Below are positions 7,301-14,826 of a stretch of DNA of 64,000 bases, piece after piece. The notes below the pieces were generated by a model. The model saw only the letters and a list, made by a program, of their open reading frames with translations. It did not search any database and had not been told where the DNA came from. Made by a program: the position numbers and the translations under genes. The stretch comes from Oscillospiraceae bacterium (GTDB taxonomy: Bacteria > Bacillota > Clostridia > Oscillospirales > Acutalibacteraceae), in NCBI GenBank assembly GCA_015065885.1, contig SVPJ01000001.1:97466-161465 (forward strand), in the 5' to 3' direction. Positions within the stretch are counted from its first letter, which is position 1. The number at the start of each line of letters is the position of its first letter.

Positions 7301-10099
7301 TGCATATCCATTCCCGCCTACGCGGTAGTACACCTGCCCGCGCGAGAATTCAACAATATCGTCTTTTCGAGCATGCTTGATTTGCTCGCTGACCCAATTC
7401 CTCGCCGCAGCGACAATTTCGTCCACATTGGCGATTGTTCGCAGTTTATCATCATACATCTGCGCCGATTGCTTAGCTATTCTGCGTGCAGCTTCCGAAT
7501 TGCGGAACTCACGATTTGTCGTTTGGTTTACTTGTATTTTTTGGCCATTCGCAACGATCACATTACCGAAGCGATCGGAAAGAACCTGTTGAATGGTTTG
7601 TGCTACACTTTTTCCGTTATTGGGATCGAGTATATCTTCCGTAACGTCCACAAACGCGTTGCCATCAACGTCCATTTCAATACTATACCGCTCACCGCCG
7701 TTCTCGGCGGTGTTTTCATTTTGCGGCGACTGCAAAGCAGCGTCTTCCGCTTGCCATGCGGCGAGCTCGGCGGGACTCTTCGCGATCTGCACCGTGCCGT
7801 CCGTCATCACGCGCCCGTTCCCCACGATCACGGGCGCTGCGGCATTTTCCGACTTAACGCCGTCAGCATCCGTCACCACCTGCGCGGTGGGATTCTCCGC
7901 AATCATCTGATTATACAGAGCCCGCGCGGTGCGATTCTTTGTGATCAATTTGTAGTCTGCTACGCTGATCGTGTCACCATAGGCGACCTTCGCCAACGCA
8001 TGGGACGCCTTTCTCGCCGTTTTGGCATCGGCACCCGCGGCAACCAAGCCCGTGCGAATCTCATCGCTCATCGTTTTTATGGCGATATTTTTGGAAATGA
8101 TCGACGGGGCAGACAATGTGACGCCGCTCAAGAAACCCGCCACACCGTCTATGCCGAGTTCCACCGCTCTGTCCCGCAGGGCGTACGCAAACGCTTCTTC
8201 CTCGCTCATCTTTTCGTTTACCATATAAGCGTTGATTGCCTGTCGCCACGCATTTTTATCCTGCGTTATAACGATGTCGGCAACGTTCGTCGAGATGTTC
8301 GCAGCCATCTCCTCTTCCATATTGGAAAAACCTACGTGCCAAAAGTTTGTGGGATCATCTAAAAACTTTGAGATACTCCACGTTTCGGTGATACCTTCAA
8401 TGGCAGCCGAAACGATACCGAGTGCAACCGCTTCATCGTCGTCCACGCCACGTTCCAGAGCCCCTTGCACCGTACTTGAAAACACGCGGCTTGAGTTCAT
8501 GGCGACGTTGGCGGCTTTAGTCACATTGCTCGCGATCTTCGCCGCCTTGGCAACGTCGCCGGTCGCTTTGGCCGCGGCGCCGGCAATGCTGCCGATACCC
8601 ATACTAACAGCGGTGATCAGTGCCGTTTCCGCAACCGACGTTCCGATCTGATACGCGGTTTTCATCACGGGATTTTGAATCTTCTGCTCTACGCTTCGCT
8701 TCCTCGCCTCTGCCATGTGCTGAATATCGTTGTTGATTGAGTACGGATCTATATCGCCTTTGAAAATGTACTCCAACGCATCGCCACCAGCTGCGGTGAT
8801 GCCGCCGCCGATAGAATCTACAACCCCCTTCGTGGTGTTCCACACCGAATCAACACCGCCGGCAACCTTGCTCAACGTTTCAACGGCATTCCCCTGTGCG
8901 ATTTCTTTCGGCAAATGCTCACGCACCTTTTCGAAAGCGCCTTGAACCGAACGATTTTCGACCTTCTCGTCATGCTTTCGCCGATTCAGCTCACCGCGCA
9001 GGGTTTTGTAGTACGCGTCCGCCTCATCCTGTCCGAACGTCTCTTTGGTATACGCATACCATTCGCGCTCGTCTTTGGTCATGTAAGCGGGCAAGCCGTG
9101 GTCGGTTTGAGAGAGAGCATCAAAATCCACCGTTGCCATGCCGCGCTTCATCTTCCCGGTATAGTCCGTTTCATAATATGGATTGTGGGAGAGCCACTCG
9201 CTTTTCGGCGTAGTCTTGCGCTTTTCGATGGCGACCGACAACGTACCGAGCCATTGATCGGCGGTGGCCTCGTTGGTGGAGGAACGCAAGAAAGAATAAT
9301 AGTCCACCTCGTCATCGGTCAAATAGCGCGCTTGCGGATTATACCCGCTATATTCCGCCTTTTCTTCCTCGCTCCGATCGGTCGCATCCAATTCGCGCGA
9401 TCCCACCACGCGGTTTCCTTCCACACTTTTTGCCTCGCGCACCGTGCGCGCTTGCTGTTCATCCGTTTGAAATAGGTCGAGAAATCCTTTAAATGCACTT
9501 CCGCTTACCTGTTGCGGCTCATCCTTCACCTGTGCCGTTTTCCCCATCTGCACGTGATAGTCGTACCACTGCTCGCGGCTCGGCACGGTGGAAACGCGCG
9601 GGTCGAAGGTGGTCTTCCCGCTCTCCTTCGGTTTTTCAATCGGAGCCGCCACCGTCTTGGACGGCCAATAGTTTACCTTTTGCTGTTCGGGTGTCTGCAC
9701 CGTGGCAACAGGCATTTCGACCGTATGGGCATCTTCTTTGTCGTGTAAATTCTCGTAGATCTCCGCATCACGACGCACAGAGTCAAAAACATAGGTATCA
9801 CTTTGCAACATAGGGAAGCGGCTCTTCCCGACAAGATTACGCGACGGGGTATATTTTGCCGACACGCTCGACACGGCGGACCCCGAAGGCTGTTCCTGTG
9901 TTTGCGTAGTCGCGCCGTTCGCTGCGCCGCTGACGGCGAATTTTTTTAGCCTTCGCCCGCTCTGCTCTCCCGCTTGTACGGCGATACCGTTCGGGGAGTT
10001 TCCAACCGCGAATTTCTTCAACCCGCTTCCACTCCGCTCTTCTGTTTGCACGGTTGCACTGTCCGTGGTGTTACCGACCGCGAATTTCTTCAGCGCCAT
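1340..10099 (-). CDS. Giant phage polyvalent/ejection-type protein, 2919 aa
   Basis: Last and largest gene of the late operon. The N-terminus holds three tandem repeats of about 25 residues beginning LKKFAVGN (residues 3, 27, 51). Near residues 430-520 is a Gly/Ala-rich hydrophobic stretch. Around 830-930 lies a segment resembling large-polyvalent-protein domains. A zinc-protease motif HEMFH is at about 1148-1152. Residues about 1260-1460 look like a MuF-C/barnase-EndoU-type nuclease domain. Long charged helical regions follow, then an LPD38-like region near 2270-2320 and a Ca-binding-type loop DKDESGNVSQME near 2860. Such proteins are thought to be packaged and ejected with phage DNA. Domain names are by eye; the HExxH motif and repeats are directly visible. 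RBS TAGGAGTG precedes ATG 10099. Confidence 0.85.
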   Translation of the reverse strand: MALKKFAVGNTTDSATVQTEERSGSGLKKFAVGNSPNGIAVQAGEQSGRRLKKFAVSGAANGATTQTQEQPSGSAVSSVSAKYTPSRNLVGKSRFPMLQSDTYVFDSVRRDAEIYENLHDKEDAHTVEMPVATVQTPEQQKVNYWPSKTVAAPIEKPKESGKTTFDPRVSTVPSREQWYDYHVQMGKTAQVKDEPQQVSGSAFKGFLDLFQTDEQQARTVREAKSVEGNRVVGSRELDATDRSEEEKAEYSGYNPQARYLTDDEVDYYSFLRSSTNEATADQWLGTLSVAIEKRKTTPKSEWLSHNPYYETDYTGKMKRGMATVDFDALSQTDHGLPAYMTKDEREWYAYTKETFGQDEADAYYKTLRGELNRRKHDEKVENRSVQGAFEKVREHLPKEIAQGNAVETLSKVAGGVDSVWNTTKGVVDSIGGGITAAGGDALEYIFKGDIDPYSINNDIQHMAEARKRSVEQKIQNPVMKTAYQIGTSVAETALITAVSMGIGSIAGAAAKATGDVAKAAKIASNVTKAANVAMNSSRVFSSTVQGALERGVDDDEAVALGIVSAAIEGITETWSISKFLDDPTNFWHVGFSNMEEEMAANISTNVADIVITQDKNAWRQAINAYMVNEKMSEEEAFAYALRDRAVELGIDGVAGFLSGVTLSAPSIISKNIAIKTMSDEIRTGLVAAGADAKTARKASHALAKVAYGDTISVADYKLITKNRTARALYNQMIAENPTAQVVTDADGVKSENAAAPVIVGNGRVMTDGTVQIAKSPAELAAWQAEDAALQSPQNENTAENGGERYSIEMDVDGNAFVDVTEDILDPNNGKSVAQTIQQVLSDRFGNVIVANGQKIQVNQTTNREFRNSEAARRIAKQSAQMYDDKLRTIANVDEIVAAARNWVSEQIKHARKDDIVEFSRGQVYYRVGGNGYAADVIIGIRKSGTAVLYDIKNIYSKKIVASSGYYGRQSAPNAAQTTSTTPTISQISTSVNPQMPVLQSTATNEGGNNNGTNVFDGNEGRPAGVGAGGQAGSVRSGTEPSGREGRRIDQLLDRVARSGVHFQSTKSLGISRGTDRMTAREVPPSLWDAEMQEADRRVYSVTGKHLRFVVGMMEINGTRGVRPIKGVRTDTDIIVKADHPYLTPTKIALHEMFHELVAQYPQLRERAWQSIRNKFTDQQIGEIADLYRTNLQDVYSTDEAIMDEVLADAYAGINMFGANTTMFSDAVQNATDTTLGEGRAAPANAAPRAPPQSDGERMSVERKNFTEDKYFKQQIRRWEELSDGTRVKVGVVAEGSPLHQVGFPAERMFFDVGKIRTAMRKHEGQITLADLERISDILNDPIVIDEYKGVEGNIKNSVNVYGEVFTKAGEKPVLVGVTMVKDRSGTMLINKVRTFFSRGDLKNQITDDSVLYLNEDEKRTRKWFQVCDHTVPLEGTKFGLIRSIAYVSEDVKHDTASNGSENFSVDDFELLFEDDDADVDAASSADGTAYVDEDLFGDEDVSEDAFDALDERSLRQIVGSVAANLGLKGESRAKLMQVIQAFDRTRNTSKEKLFEVLEKQLGQQRYDEEIEELAQAKAYIRNKGINVTPDIKSEFGDAEDYHRFFQKNFGKLHFSKEGVSVDVAYEDMRGELQNEALFPADIINPADRLRRIAEVANMSAKKTIVEPLQPTELQRAADMIFDSISEYRDAEAAAKRAREQAEWEKKAEQAELSRRERKRIRREIDDITDTHHDADQEYWRDAVERAREHAAHEEASAMRLTNEGYTTTPEMDELGIKFANPVTTYDDADYLLAEHAAYQELEDATHDAEVRWKATDEEQKHARFLADGVITLPPHTVRRWVMEDLAQYYSALNSIGMSRLDKHKQSVKRQLYHEIDDVLGDLVFEDQTGKKAPKKQIAFGMGGGLMYMNSHRALQQAMHEDEFADKMHKVTFGGIHDNNGYATNFINRMFNAVRFFTDSKGKQRKLTDDESVATHVVLEGRTVEKRVKQSINRQNIEAAAHNLRNGQKPRRVAEEFNLSKADMKLAHKYKWWLEQKAILDTSNIDMKVVNDAVAKYTEMYDKLFVVINQVLVAHGYEPIRYIQGYAPHLQEPETQSRMSTVMRALGIEDSVYRLPTEIAGQTEFFRPGKKWNPHLLSRHGDTTVYDIRKGYQEYVSLMAEMIFHIDDIARIRATSAWFREKFSSNATHEKIELLEEKRWGTTAEKEKFLRENGRIPTSKTVNAEEVETLLNKFDEELREQAARDTKYYSDLVSWLDEFANMMAGKQLTKDRADESFDSRESLNRSAWIRSWIALSKIAANLSSALNQLSQITPLMAHAGLGNTAKAAWWNLASHIKLENGKIRISDEFAQFVAKSPYLTNKVGVKELVPGTLWKNIKTATFKLTEITDLMMSSMAVRAYYEQNLAKGMSETEAMRKADHEALMLMGSRMKGERAVAMEVKSLFTALRNMFQNEVLVMWNKMRHDMPRQVRAIAQEKGAARAAWIVAGDIAKYLLLAFIHNRIAEPIYGATPAPFDVGGWILNFVAKGMGMSTVQLFRKMITDAWEWLNGREPSEDEKREFHAGRAFLDTVGEIADDVPFVNNAAALLHQGDEKIPVPDVLGKVIEGIEIWDEKPEDGEKDTRWESTGLTAGELIAQLIPWGTQIKKTAQGATAMIRGGAYTGFGDDKRLQYPVDGTWDEWIRGVMFGKNALPETDDFYASGEKWLSVKQTQVYEEVVDSGADRKTVYNTILSIRNAEDARSKRDVLEKADLTDEQKLMLYSVISESGKEKLQGMMDAGMSWSDVMAVCNKVDALSPEKGKKSVSSRQKQQAIVKMSLSEKEKMAALSVYMPDSTYRKLEIVSGYDVTPTQWVTYFSAADKDESGNVSQMEANMYLKTMTSLNSQQRAALWQATNAGWNPKSNPFSKSVSFKVQEKLKEE

Positions 10100-10118
10100 A
10101 TTCTATCACTCCTAAGAA

Positions 10119-11468
10119 TTATTTGCTCATCCCCAGAACGGCGGCCAAGCGTGACCACCAGTTGTTTCCCTGCTGATCCTGCGAACCCTTTGCGGCATCT
10201 GTGTTACCACCCTCGTACTCCGTCACAAATGCATCGAACTCACTTCTTGTAAGGTTGGCCATACCCAGCATTCGATTCAGCATATCGTTATCAAGCAGGT
10301 CGTAGGTATCGTCTGCGGCGGCAATGTTGTACATGTAGAGGAGTGCCGCTCTCTTCCCTTCGTCACTGCCGTCGTTACTTTGAATTGCCTTTTCGATATA
10401 ATCCTCGTACTTCGTCGGGAATCCGAGACCGTTATACACCGACTTCTCACCTGTCCCCTTGCTCGAAGATGAGGAACTCGTCGTAGCGGTGTACTTCGTA
10501 CCGACGGGAATACCGAGTGCGGCAGCGACGTCTTCGGTGGCGTAACCAAGCTGCGCCCAGAGATTCAGTGCATTGTTCGTTTGGGCGGTTTCGATGGCGC
10601 TCAAGCGATCGGCGGTATCTGCCAGGCGGGTGCGGTCGTCATTCTCGAGTGTGCGGTATAGATCCACCATATTCAGGCGGCGATCCTGCTCGTCCTGATG
10701 CAGACCGTATTTCCAGTTTCGATCGGATTCATGATCGCCGACTGCATCGCGGTGTCGGCTGTAGGCGGTCGTATCCGCATCCTGAAACACACCCAGTGCG
10801 TTCATACGTCGGTTGTATTCCCAGTTGCGGTCGGTCTCCCAATCGCCCAACGCATCACGGGAACGGCCATATTCGGTTGCTTCCTGTCCCTGCAACAGGC
10901 CGAGATTGTTCACCTTACGTTTGTATTCGTTCAAATAGCGGTTGTACGCCTGCTCGTACAGTTGCGGGATCTTATCCGTCAACTGACCTGCGTAATTCTG
11001 TCCGGCCTGCACAGCGGCGGTCATACCCGCGGTGGAAACGGCGCCGCCGTTCGCGGCCGCCGCCTTGCCGATCGCATCCTGCACGGCTCGTTCGCCCTCA
11101 CGCGCATACTGCTTCTGGTAGGCTTGGAAGGCGGGGTCTTTCGCCGCGTCGTAGGAAAACGCGGGCATATTCACCGCATCGTTCAACGTCGCGTCGATCT
11201 TCTCGGCATAGCGATTGGTATAGGTCGGGCGGGGTTGTTCATATGTAAAATTCGCCGCCAAGTCCCGTGCCGCGCTCAGTTTATCCCCGTAGGGATCCGC
11301 GTACGTCGGACGGGGTTGTTCATAGACAAAAGCCCCTTGATTTGCCGCCGAGTTCGCGGCTGTGGTGATCTTCTCCAAATACGGATTGCTTTGGTTATAA
11401 TCGACCACCTTTTTCTGCGCCGCATCCGCTTGCGTCTTCGCGGCGGGATTGTAGGTTTTCAGTGCCAA
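10119..11468 (-). CDS. Phage structural/internal virion protein with repeats
   Basis: About 449 aa. Visible repeats are YEQPRPTY twice in the first 90 residues, and a middle tandem unit of about 33 residues containing R-D-A-(L/V)-G-D-x-E-(T/S)-D-R-N-W. Before the C-terminal domain there is a Ser-rich linker. The region around 95-150 is Ala-rich and helical. I chose TTG at 11466-11468 because AAGGAAG precedes it at good spacing and it gives an N-terminus MALK like its downstream neighbour. The alternative ATG at 11487-11489 overlaps the previous stop (ATGA). Its place between the tail hub and the giant protein suggests an ejected or tail-associated protein; no family recognised. Confidence 0.7.
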   Translation of the reverse strand: MALKTYNPAAKTQADAAQKKVVDYNQSNPYLEKITTAANSAANQGAFVYEQPRPTYADPYGDKLSAARDLAANFTYEQPRPTYTNRYAEKIDATLNDAVNMPAFSYDAAKDPAFQAYQKQYAREGERAVQDAIGKAAAANGGAVSTAGMTAAVQAGQNYAGQLTDKIPQLYEQAYNRYLNEYKRKVNNLGLLQGQEATEYGRSRDALGDWETDRNWEYNRRMNALGVFQDADTTAYSRHRDAVGDHESDRNWKYGLHQDEQDRRLNMVDLYRTLENDDRTRLADTADRLSAIETAQTNNALNLWAQLGYATEDVAAALGIPVGTKYTATTSSSSSSKGTGEKSVYNGLGFPTKYEDYIEKAIQSNDGSDEGKRAALLYMYNIAAADDTYDLLDNDMLNRMLGMANLTRSEFDAFVTEYEGGNTDAAKGSQDQQGNNWWSRLAAVLGMSK

Positions 11469-11485
11469 CGTCAACACTTCCTTTC

Positions 11486-13132
11486 TCATTTACTGCTTCC
11501 TACGTATTTGTAGGTTGCGATGGAATATACGGTACACGCGCCTTCACCCTCGAGCTTCAGGCGGAAATGATCTGCACGGCGCGGGCGGATCGGCACCGTC
11601 ACCGTTTTCTTGTTCATAGCATTCGTAGCATAGCATTCTTTCCACTCGCCGCCGTCATAGGAGATATATACATGCATTCTCCCGCTCACCGCGGCGCGGA
11701 TCTCGATCTTCGACACCGCTTTTTTGCGGGTGGTGCCCGCCGTGAAGTCGCCGAACTCCGCCATCCACGGCACGGCATCCTCTTCGGTCGCGTTGTCGTC
11801 AAACTTGCGCGTGGCCCACACCACCCCGTCGGGATCCATGAAGTACAGTGTTTCGTCAACATATCCCCAACCGACGGCGCAGGCATCGTCCTCGCGGTAC
11901 CACACACGGCGGCTCGCATCGTACACCAACATCACCCGCTCGCCGTCGCAGGTTTCGGCGGAGAGATGATAGCACCGCCCGTCCGACCCCGCCGTGCCGC
12001 TCACGAGCCAGTCATCGTCAAACGCTTCGCGGGATACCACCGAAGGCATGCCGCCTGTATAGGCGCACACACCGGTGGGCGAGAGATAGAACAGCACGCC
12101 TTCTGCTTCAGCCAGTGTCAGGTCGCACCCTGCCTTCACGCCGTGGGCGGTCACCTCGCTTACACGAAATTCCGAAGGGATACTGCCGTACACTTTCAAG
12201 ATAGCGTTTTCTTTGAAAAACGTGGGGTATCCGCCGTACGAACACCCGCCCGTGATGTCACCTTCGCTCAACACGTCGGTGAACCACGAGGCAGTCGCGG
12301 TGTCGTCGTACGTGTTCCACACGAACGGATTGCCGAGTTTGGAACAATATACAGCGCTGCCCTTGTATCCCCACAAGCGGTTGTCGTGCTCAAACACACC
12401 ATCCATATCGGGCACCGTACGACACACCGTGACAGCGTTCGGCTCTTTAAATTCCGTCGCTCCCTCGGGAATAGTGAAGAGATTTTCGTCAAACCGTAGT
12501 TCTACCGACGAAGTACCGCCGAACTCGATCTCGCGAATAATGGCGGTCACATTGTTCTTCCTATCGGAGCATCCGCTGATGGTCACGGTATCCCCCGCCT
12601 CCAATCCGCCGAAGTGTTTTTGAGCCTCCACATCGGAAATGCTCAACGCGTTTGCTGCGGCAGGAACGCCGGCCAGTGTTCCATCCTTAAAACAGGCGTA
12701 TCCCTCTTGTGCAGTGTGCTTTAATTCCAAACTACCGCTTGTCCAATAGAAGTCATCGTACAGGTGAAAATACACCTTGTCGGGCATCACCACCACGTAT
12801 CGGTTCAAGCGTGCATATCGTTTGGCAGTCGCTGTCGTAGCACAGCTGTCATTTCTGCCGGCCGTCATACCGCATTGTGTCACATCGCCCGCCGACCACA
12901 CGAGATCTCCGTCCACCGCGCAGAACCCGTACACCGTCTTGTCGGTATCATGTACCAGGTCGCGACTCCACCGCTTTGCACGTGTTTGCAACAGCGGATA
13001 TGCCTCGCTCGAAAGGTTTCGCATATCAAACAATTCGCCGTCCGTCGCCTGCTTCACGTGGCGCAGACCGCCGAACTTTTCCTGCGTACTCGCCGCAATG
13101 CGGTCGACGTATACCGGGCTTGCCAGTTTCAC
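11486..13132 (-). CDS. Phage tail hub / tail tubular B-like protein
   Basis: 548 aa, GTG start at 13130-13132 overlapping the previous stop (GTGA). The protein is all-beta-like with repeated short strands and many aromatic residues (for example ENRLWGYK-like HDNRLWGYKG, CYHLSAETC, RRVWYRED). This is the composition seen in P22 gp10 / T7 gp12-type beta-propeller hub proteins of short-tailed phages, where it caps the portal and stabilises packaged DNA. The assignment rests on composition and position between the lysis cassette and the repeat proteins, not on a diagnostic motif. It is the main argument for podovirus morphology. Confidence 0.6.
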   Translation of the reverse strand: MKLASPVYVDRIAASTQEKFGGLRHVKQATDGELFDMRNLSSEAYPLLQTRAKRWSRDLVHDTDKTVYGFCAVDGDLVWSAGDVTQCGMTAGRNDSCATTATAKRYARLNRYVVVMPDKVYFHLYDDFYWTSGSLELKHTAQEGYACFKDGTLAGVPAAANALSISDVEAQKHFGGLEAGDTVTISGCSDRKNNVTAIIREIEFGGTSSVELRFDENLFTIPEGATEFKEPNAVTVCRTVPDMDGVFEHDNRLWGYKGSAVYCSKLGNPFVWNTYDDTATASWFTDVLSEGDITGGCSYGGYPTFFKENAILKVYGSIPSEFRVSEVTAHGVKAGCDLTLAEAEGVLFYLSPTGVCAYTGGMPSVVSREAFDDDWLVSGTAGSDGRCYHLSAETCDGERVMLVYDASRRVWYREDDACAVGWGYVDETLYFMDPDGVVWATRKFDDNATEEDAVPWMAEFGDFTAGTTRKKAVSKIEIRAAVSGRMHVYISYDGGEWKECYATNAMNKKTVTVPIRPRRADHFRLKLEGEGACTVYSIATYKYVGSSK

Positions 13133-13290
13133 TTCGCACCACCTCCCGTTCGGCTTTCCAATATTTGCAGATTATACCGCATCGTCTCCGCCGCCTTTTG
13201 TTGCCACTCCATTATTTCCCGCACCTGCTCACGCAGGTCTTTCTTCTCGTCGAAGCGCGGGGCTTCTCCGAAGATTTTGGTATCTAACAT
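13129..13290 (-). CDS. Small phage protein, 53 aa, unknown
   Basis: ATG at 13288-13290 with SD GAGGG six bases upstream, stop TGA at 13129-13131 sharing GTGA with the following tail-hub gene. This 4-bp overlap argues for translational coupling. The product is charged and probably one long helix (DEKKDLREQVREIMEWQQKA) ending in a Gly-rich tail. Its place before the hub gene would fit a connector or chaperone, but no family is recognised. Confidence 0.6.
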   Translation of the reverse strand: MLDTKIFGEAPRFDEKKDLREQVREIMEWQQKAAETMRYNLQILESRTGGGAK

Positions 13291-13312
13291 ACGCATCCCT
13301 CAAATTCGCGTT

Positions 13313-13342
13313 TACCCTCCCGCGAAAATTCGTGGGAGGGTA
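13313..13342 (-). other. Stable hairpin between lysin and small phage gene
   Basis: TACCCTCCC...GGGAGGGTA with a further five pairs (one G-T) inside and a two-base loop. On the transcribed minus strand it is followed by AAACGCG, not a T tract, so it is not a standard terminator. It could be a processing or mRNA-stabilising hairpin between the lysis genes and the tail genes. Confidence 0.5.
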
Positions 13343-13346
13343 TCGC

Positions 13347-14006
13347 TTATTTTTTTACTGCCCTCTGCAGGATCTGCCGTGCATCGGTGGAATCCACCGT
13401 GCCGTCGCCGTTTTGGTCCGCGGCGATCGCTTGCTTTTCGGTGAGGGTCACCTTCCCCACCGCCGCCTGCAGTGCCAGACGAGCATCGGTGGAAGTGACT
13501 TTGCCGTCACCGTCCACGTCCCCTTTCGCGAGGCGGGGTACGTGGTGCCCTTTTTCCTCCATATAGGCGTACCAATCGCCCCCGATGGAGCGATTGCCGT
13601 TTTGCTCGTCAAACCAATAGCGGGCGGTGCGGGTGTCCACGTGTACCGCGTGACCCGCGATCCAGCCAATGCCGTGATGCCAGCCGAGCTCCTGCAGGGC
13701 ACAGCAGATCTCACTGCCGTGAATGCGGCTATCCCCCCGCCAGCAGTTGACGTCTGCCGCCCGTCCTTCGGTGTGGTAGCCGCGCCCGCTGCCGCCGACT
13801 TTGCGGTCGTAGGCAGGGGTACGGTACCCGCTCGTGATAATGATCTTCGAACAACCGAGATAGTCGTACAGCCGCTCTAAGATCGCAATCAGTTTCGGAT
13901 CGATCTTCACCGTGTCGCTGTCGGGGCAGGTGAACTCCCGCACGCGAAAGTGCGGCGAAAGTTTCGTTGCACCGTCTTTTTTCAAAGAATAGGTCTTTAC
14001 TGCCAT
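13347..14006 (-). CDS. Endolysin: M15 peptidase with C-terminal dockerin-like domain
   Basis: 219 aa. Residues about 10-135 form a peptidase M15/DUF882-type D,D- or L,D-endopeptidase domain: SGYRTPAYD, then zinc-ligand motif H-T-E-G-R-A-A-D and HAVHVD, as in VanY-like phage lysins that cut peptidoglycan stem peptides. Residues about 158-217 hold two duplicated Ca-binding F-hand motifs, DVDGDGKVTSTDARL and DQNGDGTVDSTDARQ, the hallmark of a type I dockerin. SD GAGGTGACGGT precedes ATG 14006. It directly follows holin-like genes, supporting a lysis role. A dockerin in a phage lysin is unusual; it may anchor the enzyme to a cohesin or simply serve as a wall-binding module. Confidence 0.9.
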   Translation of the reverse strand: MAVKTYSLKKDGATKLSPHFRVREFTCPDSDTVKIDPKLIAILERLYDYLGCSKIIITSGYRTPAYDRKVGGSGRGYHTEGRAADVNCWRGDSRIHGSEICCALQELGWHHGIGWIAGHAVHVDTRTARYWFDEQNGNRSIGGDWYAYMEEKGHHVPRLAKGDVDGDGKVTSTDARLALQAAVGKVTLTEKQAIAADQNGDGTVDSTDARQILQRAVKK

Positions 14007-14015
14007 ACCGTCACC

Positions 14016-14198
14016 TCACAGACTGTCGCGGCTGTTGGGGTTGTTCACGATACCAAACCCCACCAGCACGGGACACAATACGTTCAAAAGTCCGTTTACC
14101 GAAGCGGAGATGTCCACCCCGCCGAATTCCTTCACGCAGAACACCACCAGCGCCGCCATCGACACCCACAGTGCCCACGAACGTAATTTTTCCTTCAT
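14016..14198 (-). CDS. Phage holin (phi LC3-like)
   Basis: 60 aa. One membrane segment near residues 8-21 (WALWVSMAALVVFCV) and a second hydrophobic stretch around 36-50 (GLLNVLCPVLVGFGIV), ending NNPNSRDSL. The pattern of a second segment followed by a GIVxxP-T/S-like tail is typical of phi LC3 / phage_holin_1 proteins. It sits just before the lysin and overlaps the preceding membrane/coiled-coil gene by 4 bp. Expected role: timed membrane permeabilisation that releases or activates the lysin. Confidence 0.8.
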   Translation of the reverse strand: MKEKLRSWALWVSMAALVVFCVKEFGGVDISASVNGLLNVLCPVLVGFGIVNNPNSRDSL

Positions 14199-14452
14199 GT
14201 CGAAACTCCTCCTTTATGATACTGTTCCAGGTCGCGAATGCGGTGGTTGATGACCTTGATCTCTTCCTCTTCCACCGCGTCCGCCTGTTCCAGTTTGTAC
14301 ACACGGTCGATTACTTGATTGTGTTTTTCGACCTGTTTCTCCAGTCGTTCAATGCGGTAATTGGTCAGCCGATTTGCCGCCAAAATACCGCCGAGCGTGC
14401 CGAGCAGCGTGCCCGCAAACGACAGCAAGGCTATCCCCATCGCCTCACTCAT
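14195..14452 (-). CDS. Holin-associated membrane/coiled-coil protein (XhlA-like)
   Basis: 85 aa. N-terminal membrane segment with glycine pattern (residues about 5-27) followed by a long coiled coil (RIERLEKQVEKHNQVIDRVYKLEQ) and a charged tail. This layout matches the small XhlA/hemolysin-like accessory proteins found next to phage holins. It overlaps both neighbours by 4 bp, so the three lysis genes and the preceding fibre-tip gene form one coupled string. Confidence 0.65.
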   Translation of the reverse strand: MSEAMGIALLSFAGTLLGTLGGILAANRLTNYRIERLEKQVEKHNQVIDRVYKLEQADAVEEEEIKVINHRIRDLEQYHKGGVST

Positions 14453-14826
14453 TCCGTCGCCTCCTCAACAAAGGCTATGTAGTGATAGGTCACGCCTTCT
14501 TGGTTGGTCAGCGGGTAGTGTACCGCCAAAAACATATTGTCACCGCGGCTCATCTCGGTGCCGCTGATCAGCGTTGCCACACAGACACCGTCGACCTCCA
14601 CACCCTCCGCGGTCACGAGCAACAGCGACCCGTCGGTCTGCAGCAACACGGCGATCGCATGGGGCGAGCCCAAATCGACGTATTGCGACGTCGACGAAGC
14701 TACGGGAGGACACGTCCCCACATAACTACCGACGTGTATACCCGCACCCGCTTCGCCCTTGTCGCCTTTGATGGCGGTAATAGGAATGATATCACCGTTT
14801 TCATCTTTCACACGCAAAATCGCCAT
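14449..14826 (-). CDS. Small fibre-associated protein with short collagen-like patch
   Basis: 125 aa from ATG 14824-14826, chosen because GGAGGG lies six bases upstream; a GTG three bases earlier is too close. Residues 19-26 carry GDKGEAGAG, a short Gly-X-Y patch like that in the larger fibre gene nearby. The rest is beta-rich. Its start overlaps the previous stop (TGATG). Probably a fibre tip, fibre chaperone or second receptor-binding component; no family recognised. Confidence 0.6.
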   Translation of the reverse strand: MAILRVKDENGDIIPITAIKGDKGEAGAGIHVGSYVGTCPPVASSTSQYVDLGSPHAIAVLLQTDGSLLLVTAEGVEVDGVCVATLISGTEMSRGDNMFLAVHYPLTNQEGVTYHYIAFVEEATE

